Shown one piece after another: positions 26,810-37,409 of a stretch of DNA of 64,000 nucleotides (position 1 is its first letter; every line of letters starts with the position of its first letter). The translations under genes and the position numbers were made by a program. Source of the stretch: Odontesthes bonariensis (taxonomy: Eukaryota; Chordata; Actinopteri; Atheriniformes; Atherinopsidae); the NCBI RefSeq assembly GCF_027942865.1, contig NC_134509.1, positions 11,930,017 to 11,994,016 of the forward strand, read 5' to 3'. Under the pieces are notes generated by a model that had not been told where the DNA came from, searched no databases, and saw only the letters and a list, made by a program, of their open reading frames with translations.

Positions 26810-27260
26810 AGCAAAGATGGGAAGAGGATCAATTGTTTGTCAATTACTGTGTAATAAAATAAAAAACAATGTTCCCCAGAGAAAGATTAAGAGGGATTTG
26901 CATATTTCTCCTTCGACAGTAACCTTGACCAGAGGAATCACCAAATCCTCTGGGTTGGGGGGCATCGGAAATACACCATCACACTGTGGAAATGCATATT
27001 ATCAGATATAAGAAAGTGCTACTTTATGCTTGTCCGAAGACCATCCAGACTTTTATTAGCCGTAAGTATAGGATAGTATGGAGTAGTATCGGTGCTCTTA
27101 GCAAAGCTCATTTACACTGCTGCGTTAATGCAAAGAAGTACATTGAGGAAGGTGGCCTGTCCGAAGTCCTGACTTGTCCCCAACAGGGAATGTGTGGAGA
27201 ATTTTGAACGGAAAATGTGAAGGAGATGACCAAATATTGTTTCACATTTCATGACTCGTT
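26810..27260 (+). mobile_element. Decayed Tc1-like transposase relic
   Basis: Two islands of Tc1 transposase are visible on the plus strand. At 26817 a frame starts MGRGSIVCQLLCNKI and continues QRKIKRDLHISPSTV, matching the N-terminal helix-turn-helix of Tc1 proteins (pattern ISPSTVHNIIKRF). At about 27160-27205 another frame reads SPDLSPTGNVWRILNGK, matching the catalytic SPDLSPIENVWR block. Most of the DDE core between them is missing, and the two islands are in different frames. No inverted ends were located. This is an inactive fossil immediately left of the helicase-bearing element. Confidence 0.65.
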
Positions 27261-27334
27261 TGGAAGAATGGGGCTAAATAAGAAGAAATGGCAATATCAC
27301 ATTGTGGTAAAAATACATTGCCCCACCTTTTTAG

Positions 27335-27917
27335 TAGCCTGGGCGAAAGCCGACTGTTGACTCCGTCAAACAGTCTGGAAAAACCCAAGAGGAATCCGTT
27401 TCCATGGAGGGTGGGACCTTACTCAGCAAATTAAATTAATTGGAGTTCCCTTAACCAATCAGTAATGTTTAGAAAGGATGTAGGTTATGCGCCGATGTTC
27501 ATGCTTACTCTCGCGAGGCTCTAGCTCGCGAATCACGCTTCCCACATCCGCTTTCATTATACCGGTAAATCAAACTTTTCCCAAAGCCAGTTGGAAGGAG
27601 AGCTACGACATCCTTGCCACTAACAAAATTGAAGAGGCATTCCTCTTGCTCTTGTTTTAATTGTATAATGCTCTCCAGAGTGGAGACAACTTCATGGATA
27701 GCTTCTAGCGTTCTTCCGTCGCCATGTTTATTTCCGCTGCGGTTGAACTACAATTATATGGACTACAATGGACTCCGCGCGTGAGTTCTGCGTCACCACT
27801 CGCAACTGTTTGCTGATTGGCAAAACACTGAGCGAACCGAGGTAGGGGGATTTGGCCAGACTATGTGCGGAGCCAAAATCTTTGGACGGAAGTACGTAGG
27901 ATGGCGTCGCCAGGCTA
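27335..27917 (-). mobile_element. 583-bp transposable element carrying a RecQ-like helicase fragment
   Basis: The sequence CCTTTTTAG is present immediately outside both ends (27326-27334 and 27918-27926), a 9-bp target-site duplication. The ends are short, imperfect inverted repeats beginning TAGCCTGG(G)CGA. On the minus strand a frame from about 27752 down to a stop at 27505-27507 contains FVSGKDVVALLPTGFGKSLIYR, the Walker A motif region of RecQ-like superfamily 2 helicases. The rest of the helicase is absent. A 9-bp duplication does not fit Tc1, Harbinger or piggyBac and leaves the superfamily open. The copy is non-autonomous. Confidence 0.7.
27505..27752 (-). pseudogene. RecQ-like helicase motif I fragment
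   Basis: This is the open segment within the element above. It reads LEAIHEVVSTLESIIQLKQE, then CLFNFVSGKDVVALLPTGFG and KSLIYR. The arrangement, a Q/E-rich helix followed by a Walker A loop (PTGFGKS), is that of the start of a RecQ helicase domain. After KSLIYR the frame leaves the helicase and stops within about 15 codons. The DEAH box and later motifs are missing, so no helicase activity is possible from this copy. Confidence 0.6.
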
Positions 27918-27929
27918 CCTTTTTAGTGT

Positions 27930-30900
27930 TGCAAGGCTGAAACGTTGGAACTGATGTTCACTAACTACTGACAGGAAGTTGTCATGACAATCATGAAATA
28001 TATCACTTTCATACAACTATATCATGTGCAATGAAGTAAAAAGCAGAATAGATGTAAGAATTGCTGCTTTTGTTGTTGTTTCCATCCCTATACCAAACTT
28101 TTTCCGATTTACGGTTGTAAATAAACAGAAAAAGCACTCATGTGATGGATCGTATCAACATTGGTTGATTTTCACATAAGTGTTAAAGTAACTGTTTCAA
28201 TGGAACAAACTCATAGCTGATGTCAAAGATCAAATGTCTGCACTGAAAAAGGCCTGATGAAGTTAACAAAACACCAAAGTAGGACACTCAATATGATGAG
28301 TATGTCAGGTGTGTGTCAGTAAATGTGTCAGCATGACGACATCTCATTTCATGAAACTGACATGAACATGTGAGTTATTTTTTCCCGTAACTTTTTTTAC
28401 ACCTTTTTGTTCAGCGCACATAGCCCCAAAAGTAACAACATATATGAATACACTCTCATAGCAAGTTTTAATAGTGGAAAAACAACACAGCTGGATGATG
28501 TTGCAGTGGAATTATGTATGCATGTCACCTATCTAACCCAAAACTTTTTATCACCCAAACGGTATTGTTTGGTTAAGAGATTAAAACTACATGGGTAGGT
28601 TAAAGCATTAAATACTTCCTGGTTAGGTTTGGGCAATGGGCTTGTGCTTGGTCTGGGTTTAAAAAAACATTGTGGCTTCCCTTAAGATAGTACATTTCAC
28701 AGTCTGCCACATGTAGAATGCACTTTTTTGGTTGAACGTGTGACGAGTCCCTGTCATATCTGAACATTAAACATGGTGCAGGCAATTAAGAGGTTTCACT
28801 TAAGTTCCAAAGGCAACATTAGAATCTCCACTGCAATGGAGTGTACCTTTGTTGTAAATGCAAAGCATTCATGTATTTGAAACAAGCGAGAATACTCCAT
28901 TAGACTGCAACATCAGCAACATGCAGCATGCTTTGGAACTATGACATCCAAATATGCTAGCATGCTAAATGTAACTATGATATGAAATGATGAAACTAAA
29001 GTGGTGGGTGGTTTATGGATGTTACACTGGGAACAGATAGACTTGACTGTGGAATATTTTCCAATGTATCACAAAGCATTACATGGTTTCTTTGTAAAAC
29101 ATATGGCTGAATCGTATTTGTAGCTAAATCTATACATTACAGCAATTATGATGTGAAATTAAAACCTCAATCTCTCATTGCACTGGAAACAAGATCTGAC
29201 AAACTCTTGCCAGAGAGTTTGTCAGAGAGTTTGCCAGAGAGTTTGTATGACTAAAATATAACTAAAAACATGAATGAATGCTACAAAGGATCATATTTAT
29301 CCCTAAAATATTGTCATATTTTGGTTTGTTAGTTCTGTACCATGTGTGGCCCACATTTTTATAGGGAACCTAAATTATTCTGTGATTTGGCTCAATAAAA
29401 AATGACTGTCCTTTATTAGAAATAAGATAAGAGGTATCAGGTAAGAAAAATTGTTCAGGCTTGTTTGAGTTTTATGAAGCATCACATACAAGGAACGAAC
29501 ACATTAATAAACTGTAATGCTATATGAGAAATTAAAGCATTTATAAGTGATTAATAACTAGCCGTAAGGTGTCACTAGCTGGAATAGTTTCCTGTGACAC
29601 CCTGAGAAAAAACTGTGTAAACAAACTCGTCTCACTCTATTAAAATAGCCCGACGATGTGTAATGTAGAGAAAAGCTCTAGGCTGTGGATGAAAATCCAA
29701 TCTCCTTGCAAGTCCAGCCAAGTTCAGGAGAGTCAGGTTACCTGTCATGAAGCTACTGCATGTCTATTAACACTGGCATGTCAGTGTAAGGTGGCCAAGC
29801 TGGACTGCTGTTTTAGCAACATTTACACATAGAAATGATGAAAAACTCAGGCAAAATCACTACTTAGGTCTTTAAACAACTGGCCTCTAAGCACAAATGT
29901 GTAAAAGGACCTTCAAGGAATAAGTCGCCAACACTGAAAGAGACACACAACAATTGCAAACCATGCAGGAATGATTTGTGACAGTTGTTTGTGTTCAACT
30001 GTCACCAATGTTTTGCATCATATGTCACTTCACGGTCATCTTTCTTCTCTTTGTGTGAATCTCTGGCTCATGTTGGTCATATGTGTCTTGACCTGAGCGT
30101 GTGGAGTATTTGAATTGTTTGATGAAAAACATGAAGACATTATCACATTTTTTTGTAATGTTTGTTCTTTCCAACTAACACTGCAACTTCTGTCATACTG
30201 TTTAAAAACAAAGATTCGTGCTTCAAAAATACTTTTTTTTAAAACACAAAGCTGCACTGGCCCTTTAATTTTCTGAATGTTGGAAAAGAAAAAAATGTAT
30301 TTGTACTTTTTGCAACCAAATTACCAACTCAGAAAGCATGGCAATATGCTAACTGTCAACTTGTTAAAATTGAGAAAGTTCCCATGAAAGGAAAACAGAA
30401 GTAAGGGGAGCAGTTGGCTCTGATTGGTCATCTGCGAAGGGCCAAATCAGGCACTGCCCACAACTAGATGCAGAGTTAATATACAGCCCCCCTGAGTGCT
30501 GGATATGTCATTAACATTTTTCTTTATCATTCTCCAGGACATTACAGAATGTAAATAAAATGCCATGAAGAATACCTACAAGCATTTTTTTAATTGTGAC
30601 ATCCACTGAATGATATATCATATACAAACATTTAAATATCAAATCTGACTTAATTAGACTTGAAAATGCACTTCTTGAGACATTGAAAATAGCTCAACTA
30701 TGCATAAACTAAATTGAGTGTTTTTTAAAAATGTTCAGATTACTCTTCTCACCCATCTACGATTTAGGATAAAATACTTTTACATGAAAGGACATTTTTT
30801 GTGTGGTCAAGATGACGGCTCACTGCAACAGAAGGTATTTCCATGTTGGAAACAGTAACGACAGCTTGTTCACACTGACAGACATAAAACAGGAGCAGTG

Positions 30901-31005
30901 ACAATGACACACTCCAACACTGCGTCCCCCATGCACACTTAAACTGCTGCTCTGAATTAGCTTGTGGAATTTGAGCAGACTTACAGTTACGAAGAGAGGC
31001 TCTCT
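27930..31005. other. Intergenic region 3' of C4orf54
   Basis: No gene is supported here. On the minus strand, candidate polyadenylation signals for the C4orf54 homolog are ATTAAA at 30589-30594 and AATAAA at 29412-29417 (read on the minus strand). The region also contains a three-copy 12-bp tandem repeat at 29211-29246. The rest is AT-rich with no exon-like structure that I could recognise. Confidence 0.5.
29211..29246. repeat. Three-copy 12-bp tandem repeat
   Basis: The unit CAGAGAGTTTGT/C is repeated three times head to tail. Just upstream, caaactctt forms an inverted copy of part of the unit, so a small hairpin is possible. It is probably a local slippage product. Confidence 0.8.
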
Positions 31006-31008
31006 TGG

Positions 31009-34000
31009 TCACCGATGCTCCACTACAAAGCTCATCGTTTTTCCATCAAAGGAGGGCGGGGCGATGATTCTTGGACCCTGCTGTGTTGTGATGCTGATGA
31101 GCGGCTTTCTCTCAGAGCTCGCTACATTTCCTCTTGTGGTCACGTGTCCTAAACTCACTGGAAGGTGCAGTGAACCTTGTGGAGCTTCTCCTGTTGCACT
31201 GTAATACATGCTTTCTGCACCTGCCGTGTTGCTCTTTTTGCTCTTTTTGCTCTTTTCTCCAGGTGCATCCTCTGAGTTACACGGGGACTGTGGCATCACT
31301 GCCTGGGCCGCCAAAGTGGGTGAGGGGATGAAACCGGGGTATATCATGTAGGTGGGGGCGTACGCTGCTGGCCTGAGAGCCAAGGGAGACAGAGAGAGAG
31401 GCACAGGTGTGACAGGTGCCACAGGTGAATGAGACATGGGTACATCCACGTACTGGCCTGTCTCAGGGTCAAACAGTCTCTTTGTTGTGGCCTGTATGGG
31501 AGTGTCCACCAAATAATAATGTCCAGTTGCGGGATCCAAAAGCATCTTGCGCTGGGTTGGTGAGACTGTCTCTCTAGTAGGGGACACAGTGGGGACAGAA
31601 GGAGAGAAACACAACACCTGTTGTTGTTTTAGAGGACTTATTACTGCTCTTGAGTGATGGTAGATGGTTGCAGCTGGGTACTCCATGATTAAAGGGGACT
31701 TCTTCTGCTTAGGTCCTTTGGTGACACCTGCATCCACTCTACTGAAACTTGAATTGCCCTCCCTTGTAACAGGCTCTTGATTCAACAGTTTGGTCTCATA
31801 CGCATGCCCCAGCCCTGGCATAGTTAAATAGTTCTCAGAGTCTGAGCATCTCTGTGTGACGGAGGGATTAGTGGGACTGATTTTGGCCTTACCCTGCTCC
31901 TCCACCTGGTCATGTTTCGGCGGCTCTATTTTCACTGACAGGGGAGCCACCGGTGTCTTGAAGCTTTTCATAGTTGATGATGTATTCTGAAAGGAGCTTT
32001 GTGGAAGGGAGTTATTGTCTGAATTAATGCTGACACGGTTCCTATTGCCAAAATGAAGGACGCTTTTGTTAGTGAACGTTTTACTTTGTTGTGACTGTGT
32101 TTTAAAAGTGTCATTGTTATATGGGACATGTATGATATTTAGAGCTTTTTTATCTCCCTGTGGCTTCCCTGTTTCTGCAGTGTTTGTTAACGATGGAGGA
32201 ATCCCGACAGTGTTTGTTGCCTCCAGGTCGTCCACTCCCTGCTCCTCACGAGCAATGAGTGACAACACGTGGCTGCCTGTGACAGGCTGTGGGGCTTGAG
32301 TTTTACGCTTCCATTCCTTTTTATCAAAAACATACAACTGCTCCATTGTTTTGACTGCAGCTCTGAGCTTCTCCAATGCATCCTGTTTTGGCACTGGAGC
32401 CTCAGTTCTCCTCTCAGAAGTTTCACCTGTGAACTTGTCCTGCCTCTGTTTTGCCAGTTTGGCTTCGAGGGGTTGCATCTCAGACTGATCAGGATTTCCC
32501 TGCTTACTTATAACAGTGGGCCCTCGGCTAGCGGCACACTGTGATGTATTTTCGCTTTGAGATGTTTCAGACGGGGCGTCTGCCTCCACTTGTGTTTGCG
32601 ATGCCTCCATTGTATGTGATTTCGCGTTTGTTTTAACAGAGTTGCATTTAATCACAATAGGAGATGGTAGTAAATGTTTGACTGACTCCACTTTGGCCTT
32701 TTCCTCAAGTTTATCAGTTACTTGGGAAGATTTACTGTCACTATTATCCAAAGCAACAAAGCGATATGAGCTTTTTACTAATTTACGTACATCCCTAACA
32801 TGATATATTGGTGTTTGAAACTTGCCCTTGGTGTCCCTTATGTCTCTAACAGTGAAGTTTGGAACCTTATCTGCTGCAGACAAAACATGGCATTTGTTAT
32901 TATCTGCTGCCCTGAACATATTCATGTTAGAACTTATTTTAGGGGTTAAGAGATTTGCAATATTCAGTGTGCAGCCTTTATTTTCTTTCACACTTCTCAG
33001 GCATATTTTTATCTCAGGTGTTTTGCCCCCCTTCTCGTTTTCTTCTTTGCCCTCAGTGTTTCGATCATTGCACTTTTTAGGCTCTTGTTCACATTGCTGT
33101 GAACCTGTAGGTGCACCTGTGTCAAGTGTGCGTTGCGCTAGATTATCTGTAAAGTTTTTGTCATTTGAAAGGAGCTGGCAGCTTGGAACAAAGAGCAGTT
33201 TTGTCAGCATGCTGCTGGTGTCTAATCCTTCCTTTGCAGCGGTCTGTGAATCAATTGCAGATGCAGGTTCAGCGTCTTTCACAGGGAGTGGCTCATCTTC
33301 TTTTAATGAATTAAATGCACTACTTTGACTATGTATTAGTGGTGCTTTTTGGGGCACTTCTTGTCCCTTTTCTGTATTATCAGGGGCTTTGCTGCCGGTC
33401 ATCTCCTCAGCAAGCCCACAGGAGCTGGATCTGCTTCCCTCTACGTGTTCATCATCAGTTGAGTTAACAGTAAATGCTGAGCCAGACTCTGAGGTTTGCC
33501 TTTGCCTCATTCTGTCTTGATCCTTTGTATGAAAACAGGGTGAGCCTGCGGGGTATGTGTCACGGATCTCACCCCTCTCCATTTTACGCTCCTGTTCAAA
33601 CTGCATCTTTTTGGAAATCACATTTTTTAAAAGACTTGATGCAAAAATTGCTCTCTTCTGTGTGTCCCCTGTGCTATCTGTGTGATGACACTGCATCTCA
33701 CACCCCGACCTGGCCAGCACAGTCCCGGTGACTTCATTCGGTCGGGCCTTCTTGGAGCATTTGGAACCCCTGCGTCCATCGTGGGATTCAACATTGCAGC
33801 GAAAGTTCAACGTGACTCCGCGCTGCGCTGGCTGAGCAGAGTCTTTCACTTGGATCTTTTTACAAGAAGATGATGCTTGTTGCGTAGTGTTCTTCTTGTT
33901 TAGGGAATACAGTTTCGTAGGTGGGGTTTTAAAACCGGTGATAGATTTACCATGCCTCCTACTATCCACAGGATTATTCATCTCCAGTGTTGCGCTGGAG

Positions 34001-35313
34001 GTCTTGTGCGCAATCACGCTGTGCTCTCCTGCTCTCGATATGTTTCCATAATTCCAGTCGACATATGTCGACCATTTATTTAGCCCATATTCCGACACAG
34101 ATGATTCACTGGATGTGCTAAGATTTATGGCATCAAAGTATGGGCATGCCAAGCTTCGGAAAGACTTGGCGGTTAAGTTACGCACCTCTTTATCGGCGTC
34201 GTCCAGTTCACTGATAGAGCTGGACGCTCCGCTGGAATACTCATTAATATCTTTCCGTCTCAGTTTGGTTGCAAGGTGCTGACGTCCTGGAGCAGGGATG
34301 AAATATTGGCCTCTATCGCACGGGGGCCCCGCTCTGGCGCCAGAGCTCACAAAAGAGAAATGACTCCTGTCTGCAAAGTGTTTTGTGTACCCATGTGTAC
34401 TGTTATCAAAGACACTGACAGGGTCGGTCACCGCTCTGGAAGATGTTTTAATGGATAAGTGAATTTTTCCTGCACCGTGGTCTCCACTTTGGTTTTTGCA
34501 CACACTTTCATCTGAACTGGCGCATTTGTCCGAGTCACAAAGATCACTCTCCTCCTGCTCAGTGCTGACAACTGCTCCACTAAGATTAGACTGCAATTTT
34601 GCCTGACTCCTGCCCTCCAGAATCAAAGTACCCTCCTGAGTTTCATCGCTTTCAAAAGAAGCGTAATCCACAAAAGAATATACCAGGTTGTTGTCTTCAA
34701 AGTCCCAACAGGTCCCTCGCCCGAGGTCGTAATCTACGTCGTGGTCGAGCTCGGTCAACTGAATTTCATGCGTGGTGATATAGTGGGACTCGTCCTCCAC
34801 TGTGTCAGAGCCGCATTGGTCGGACAGCACGGCGCTGGCGCCGTCATCGGACTCGGTCTTGCTGTTCAGATACATGTCCGTGTAGTGGAGCTCATCGCCA
34901 CACACATGGTCCAGCTCAGTCAGGCGCTGCTTCTCATCCTCCGCGTCTTGATCAGTGTTTGGGAGTTGTGTCAGAGTTTCAAATGGAGACTCACCCGACT
35001 CGGGCTCGGGGACGGTGTCCCGCTTGTCCTCTGACTGCTCAATAATCTCATCTGAAGTGATTTTCCGTTCCTCCTGCTTTGAGCTGTCGCTTTTGATAAC
35101 AGACAGCTGGTTTCCCTCACCAGTGAAAGTCACTTTTACCGTTTTCGGACCGTCAGGTTTCATGTCCAGATCCACATAGTTGGACTCGTTGCTGTTTGTC
35201 TCGGTGGCGAGGTCCTTACTCTTCGGCTTGTAATCACTCTTGTCGTGTGTGAGCAGCTTCCTGTCAAGTCCGGTGTCATGTCGGTAAGTGAGAGTTTTCT
35301 CCGCTGCTTCCAT
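31009..35313 (-). CDS. C4orf54: C4orf54-like protein with C-terminal DUF4585-type motif
   Basis: A single uninterrupted frame of 1434 codons, rare for vertebrate DNA, with its start at 35311-35313 and TGA at 31009-31011. The first 1240 residues are low-complexity, rich in Ser, Glu, Asp, Lys and Gln, and probably disordered. Near residues 1250-1293 lies the recognisable core, LLDPATGHYYLVDTPIQATT then KRLFDPETGQYVDVPM. This is the paired 'DPxTGxYY.VD..DPETGQYVDV' motif of the DUF4585 family shared with C10orf71/CEFIP. A conserved-looking tail follows (TYMIYPGFIPSPT, RIIAPPSFDGKTMSFVVEHR). Position and opposite orientation next to mttp match human C4orf54 beside MTTP. The human protein is longer (about 1790 aa). 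The molecular role is not established; family members are mainly muscle-expressed. Confidence 0.88.
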   Translation of the reverse strand: MEAAEKTLTYRHDTGLDRKLLTHDKSDYKPKSKDLATETNSNESNYVDLDMKPDGPKTVKVTFTGEGNQLSVIKSDSSKQEERKITSDEIIEQSEDKRDTVPEPESGESPFETLTQLPNTDQDAEDEKQRLTELDHVCGDELHYTDMYLNSKTESDDGASAVLSDQCGSDTVEDESHYITTHEIQLTELDHDVDYDLGRGTCWDFEDNNLVYSFVDYASFESDETQEGTLILEGRSQAKLQSNLSGAVVSTEQEESDLCDSDKCASSDESVCKNQSGDHGAGKIHLSIKTSSRAVTDPVSVFDNSTHGYTKHFADRSHFSFVSSGARAGPPCDRGQYFIPAPGRQHLATKLRRKDINEYSSGASSSISELDDADKEVRNLTAKSFRSLACPYFDAINLSTSSESSVSEYGLNKWSTYVDWNYGNISRAGEHSVIAHKTSSATLEMNNPVDSRRHGKSITGFKTPPTKLYSLNKKNTTQQASSSCKKIQVKDSAQPAQRGVTLNFRCNVESHDGRRGSKCSKKARPNEVTGTVLARSGCEMQCHHTDSTGDTQKRAIFASSLLKNVISKKMQFEQERKMERGEIRDTYPAGSPCFHTKDQDRMRQRQTSESGSAFTVNSTDDEHVEGSRSSSCGLAEEMTGSKAPDNTEKGQEVPQKAPLIHSQSSAFNSLKEDEPLPVKDAEPASAIDSQTAAKEGLDTSSMLTKLLFVPSCQLLSNDKNFTDNLAQRTLDTGAPTGSQQCEQEPKKCNDRNTEGKEENEKGGKTPEIKICLRSVKENKGCTLNIANLLTPKISSNMNMFRAADNNKCHVLSAADKVPNFTVRDIRDTKGKFQTPIYHVRDVRKLVKSSYRFVALDNSDSKSSQVTDKLEEKAKVESVKHLLPSPIVIKCNSVKTNAKSHTMEASQTQVEADAPSETSQSENTSQCAASRGPTVISKQGNPDQSEMQPLEAKLAKQRQDKFTGETSERRTEAPVPKQDALEKLRAAVKTMEQLYVFDKKEWKRKTQAPQPVTGSHVLSLIAREEQGVDDLEATNTVGIPPSLTNTAETGKPQGDKKALNIIHVPYNNDTFKTQSQQSKTFTNKSVLHFGNRNRVSINSDNNSLPQSSFQNTSSTMKSFKTPVAPLSVKIEPPKHDQVEEQGKAKISPTNPSVTQRCSDSENYLTMPGLGHAYETKLLNQEPVTREGNSSFSRVDAGVTKGPKQKKSPLIMEYPAATIYHHSRAVISPLKQQQVLCFSPSVPTVSPTRETVSPTQRKMLLDPATGHYYLVDTPIQATTKRLFDPETGQYVDVPMSHSPVAPVTPVPLSLSPLALRPAAYAPTYMIYPGFIPSPTLAAQAVMPQSPCNSEDAPGEKSKKSKKSNTAGAESMYYSATGEAPQGSLHLPVSLGHVTTRGNVASSERKPLISITTQQGPRIIAPPSFDGKTMSFVVEHR

Positions 35314-35420
35314 TTAGTCCGGTCTTACCGTCAGGTGGTCCTGGTTTGCGATGTTACTCTGACACTGGACGGAAAACTCTGCAGGCTGGAGCGAGGGGCA
35401 GCGAGGAGGGAACGTGTGTG

Positions 35421-36130
<710 letters not shown>

Positions 36131-36139
36131 CCAATGACA

Positions 36140-37400
36140 ACAAGCTTTATGACAGAACTGAGCAAGAAGTCGACTCACTGGTACACCTCACCAGGATAAG
36201 GACATTGGGATATCATTTGGAGAAGACAAATGTAGCCAAATGATATACAAGGGAGGGAAGATGACAACTGAAGAGGTTAAACCACCAGAGGGCAACCCAT
36301 CAGATTATCAGTAATGTTACAAATACCTTGGGGTCCCATAGGCAAATGGCAACATTAAAAAGGAAGTCAGCCACAACCAAGTGCCAACAAAGGTAAGGCA
36401 GGCAAAGTCCAAGCCATCAACACGTTAGCCCTGCCAGTTATCAGATACCCCGCTGGTATTTTAACCTGGTCAAACCCTAAATCCAGCACCCTGAGACTGT
36501 ACACTCAGCGGACAAACGGAGAACATGGACTAGTGAGTGTCACTGCCACTATCCAGGAAGAAACCACACACATCTATGAAGCCATCTAGAAGATGGCCCC
36601 AGGGGATGAACTGCTAAGTGAGTGCCACAGGCAGCTGAAACTCATGGAAGGGAGGAGGAAGAGGAGGAGCCATCATGTACCACCAACAGATTGAAGAAAT
36701 GGCTGATATCAGGATACATATCAGTAGCTAGAAAGGGCAGGTTTGAAAGACAGCACACATGCTAATCATGGCAACTCAAGGACAGGCCTTGAGCACAAGA
36801 GCAATAGAAGTCGGGTTGAAGCACATCAGACAGGACTCCAGGTGCAGGGTGTGCAAAAAAGCCTCCAACATGGTCAAGCACATAGCAGCAGGATGTAAGA
36901 TGCAGGTAGGTACATCATACATGGAATGCCATAATCAAGTGGCGGGAATAGTGTACAGGAACATCTTTGGAAGCCCAAGTCAAAGTTGGAAATCCCTCTA
37001 AAAAGGTGATGGGGAATGACAGAGCAAGGATTCTGTGGGATGTCCAGATCCAGGCTGATAAACTGGTGATGACTAACCAGATATTTTGGTGGTCGACAAA
37101 CAACAGAAGAAGGCAGTAATGATAGATGTAGCAGTCCCAAGTGACAGCAACATGAAGTAGAAGAAACACAAGAAGCTAAAAAAAATATCAAGGCCTGAAG
37201 AAGGAAGTTGAAAAGATGCGCGAGTGAAGACAACAGTGGTGCCAGAAGTGAGGGCTGTGAGCCCCTAACTGGGAGAGTGGCTCTAACAGATCATGGGAGC
37301 AACTTCAGAGATCTCTGTCCAGAAGAGTGCAATTTGAGGAACAACTAAGATACGATGTAGAACCCTCAAGCTCCCCGGCGTCTGGTAAAGGAGCTGAACG
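36140..37400 (+). mobile_element. Degenerate LINE with CCHC and restriction-like endonuclease signature
   Basis: The plus strand reads as a broken reverse-transcriptase polyprotein. EVDSLVHLTRI then DIGISFGEDKCSQMIYKGGK is the end of the RT palm region, and ALPVIRYPAGILTW the thumb. A CX2CX8HX4C zinc knuckle is at about 36849-36902 (CRVCKKASNMVKHIAAGC), followed by AGIVYRNI. DRARILWDVQIQADKLVMTN then DILVVDKQQKKAVMIDVA match the endonuclease core of R4/Dong/Rex6-like elements (PD..VVDK). Stops and frameshifts break every block into a different frame. The element is 5'-truncated and inactive. The clade assignment is from the motif order and memory of fish copies. Confidence 0.75.
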
Positions 37401-37409
37401 GTATCCAAG

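Noticed and set aside
32822-33328. 168-codon plus-strand frame inside C4orf54
   Set aside because: It is antisense to the 1434-codon frame and mirrors its codon pattern. It has no splice context and no recognisable motif.
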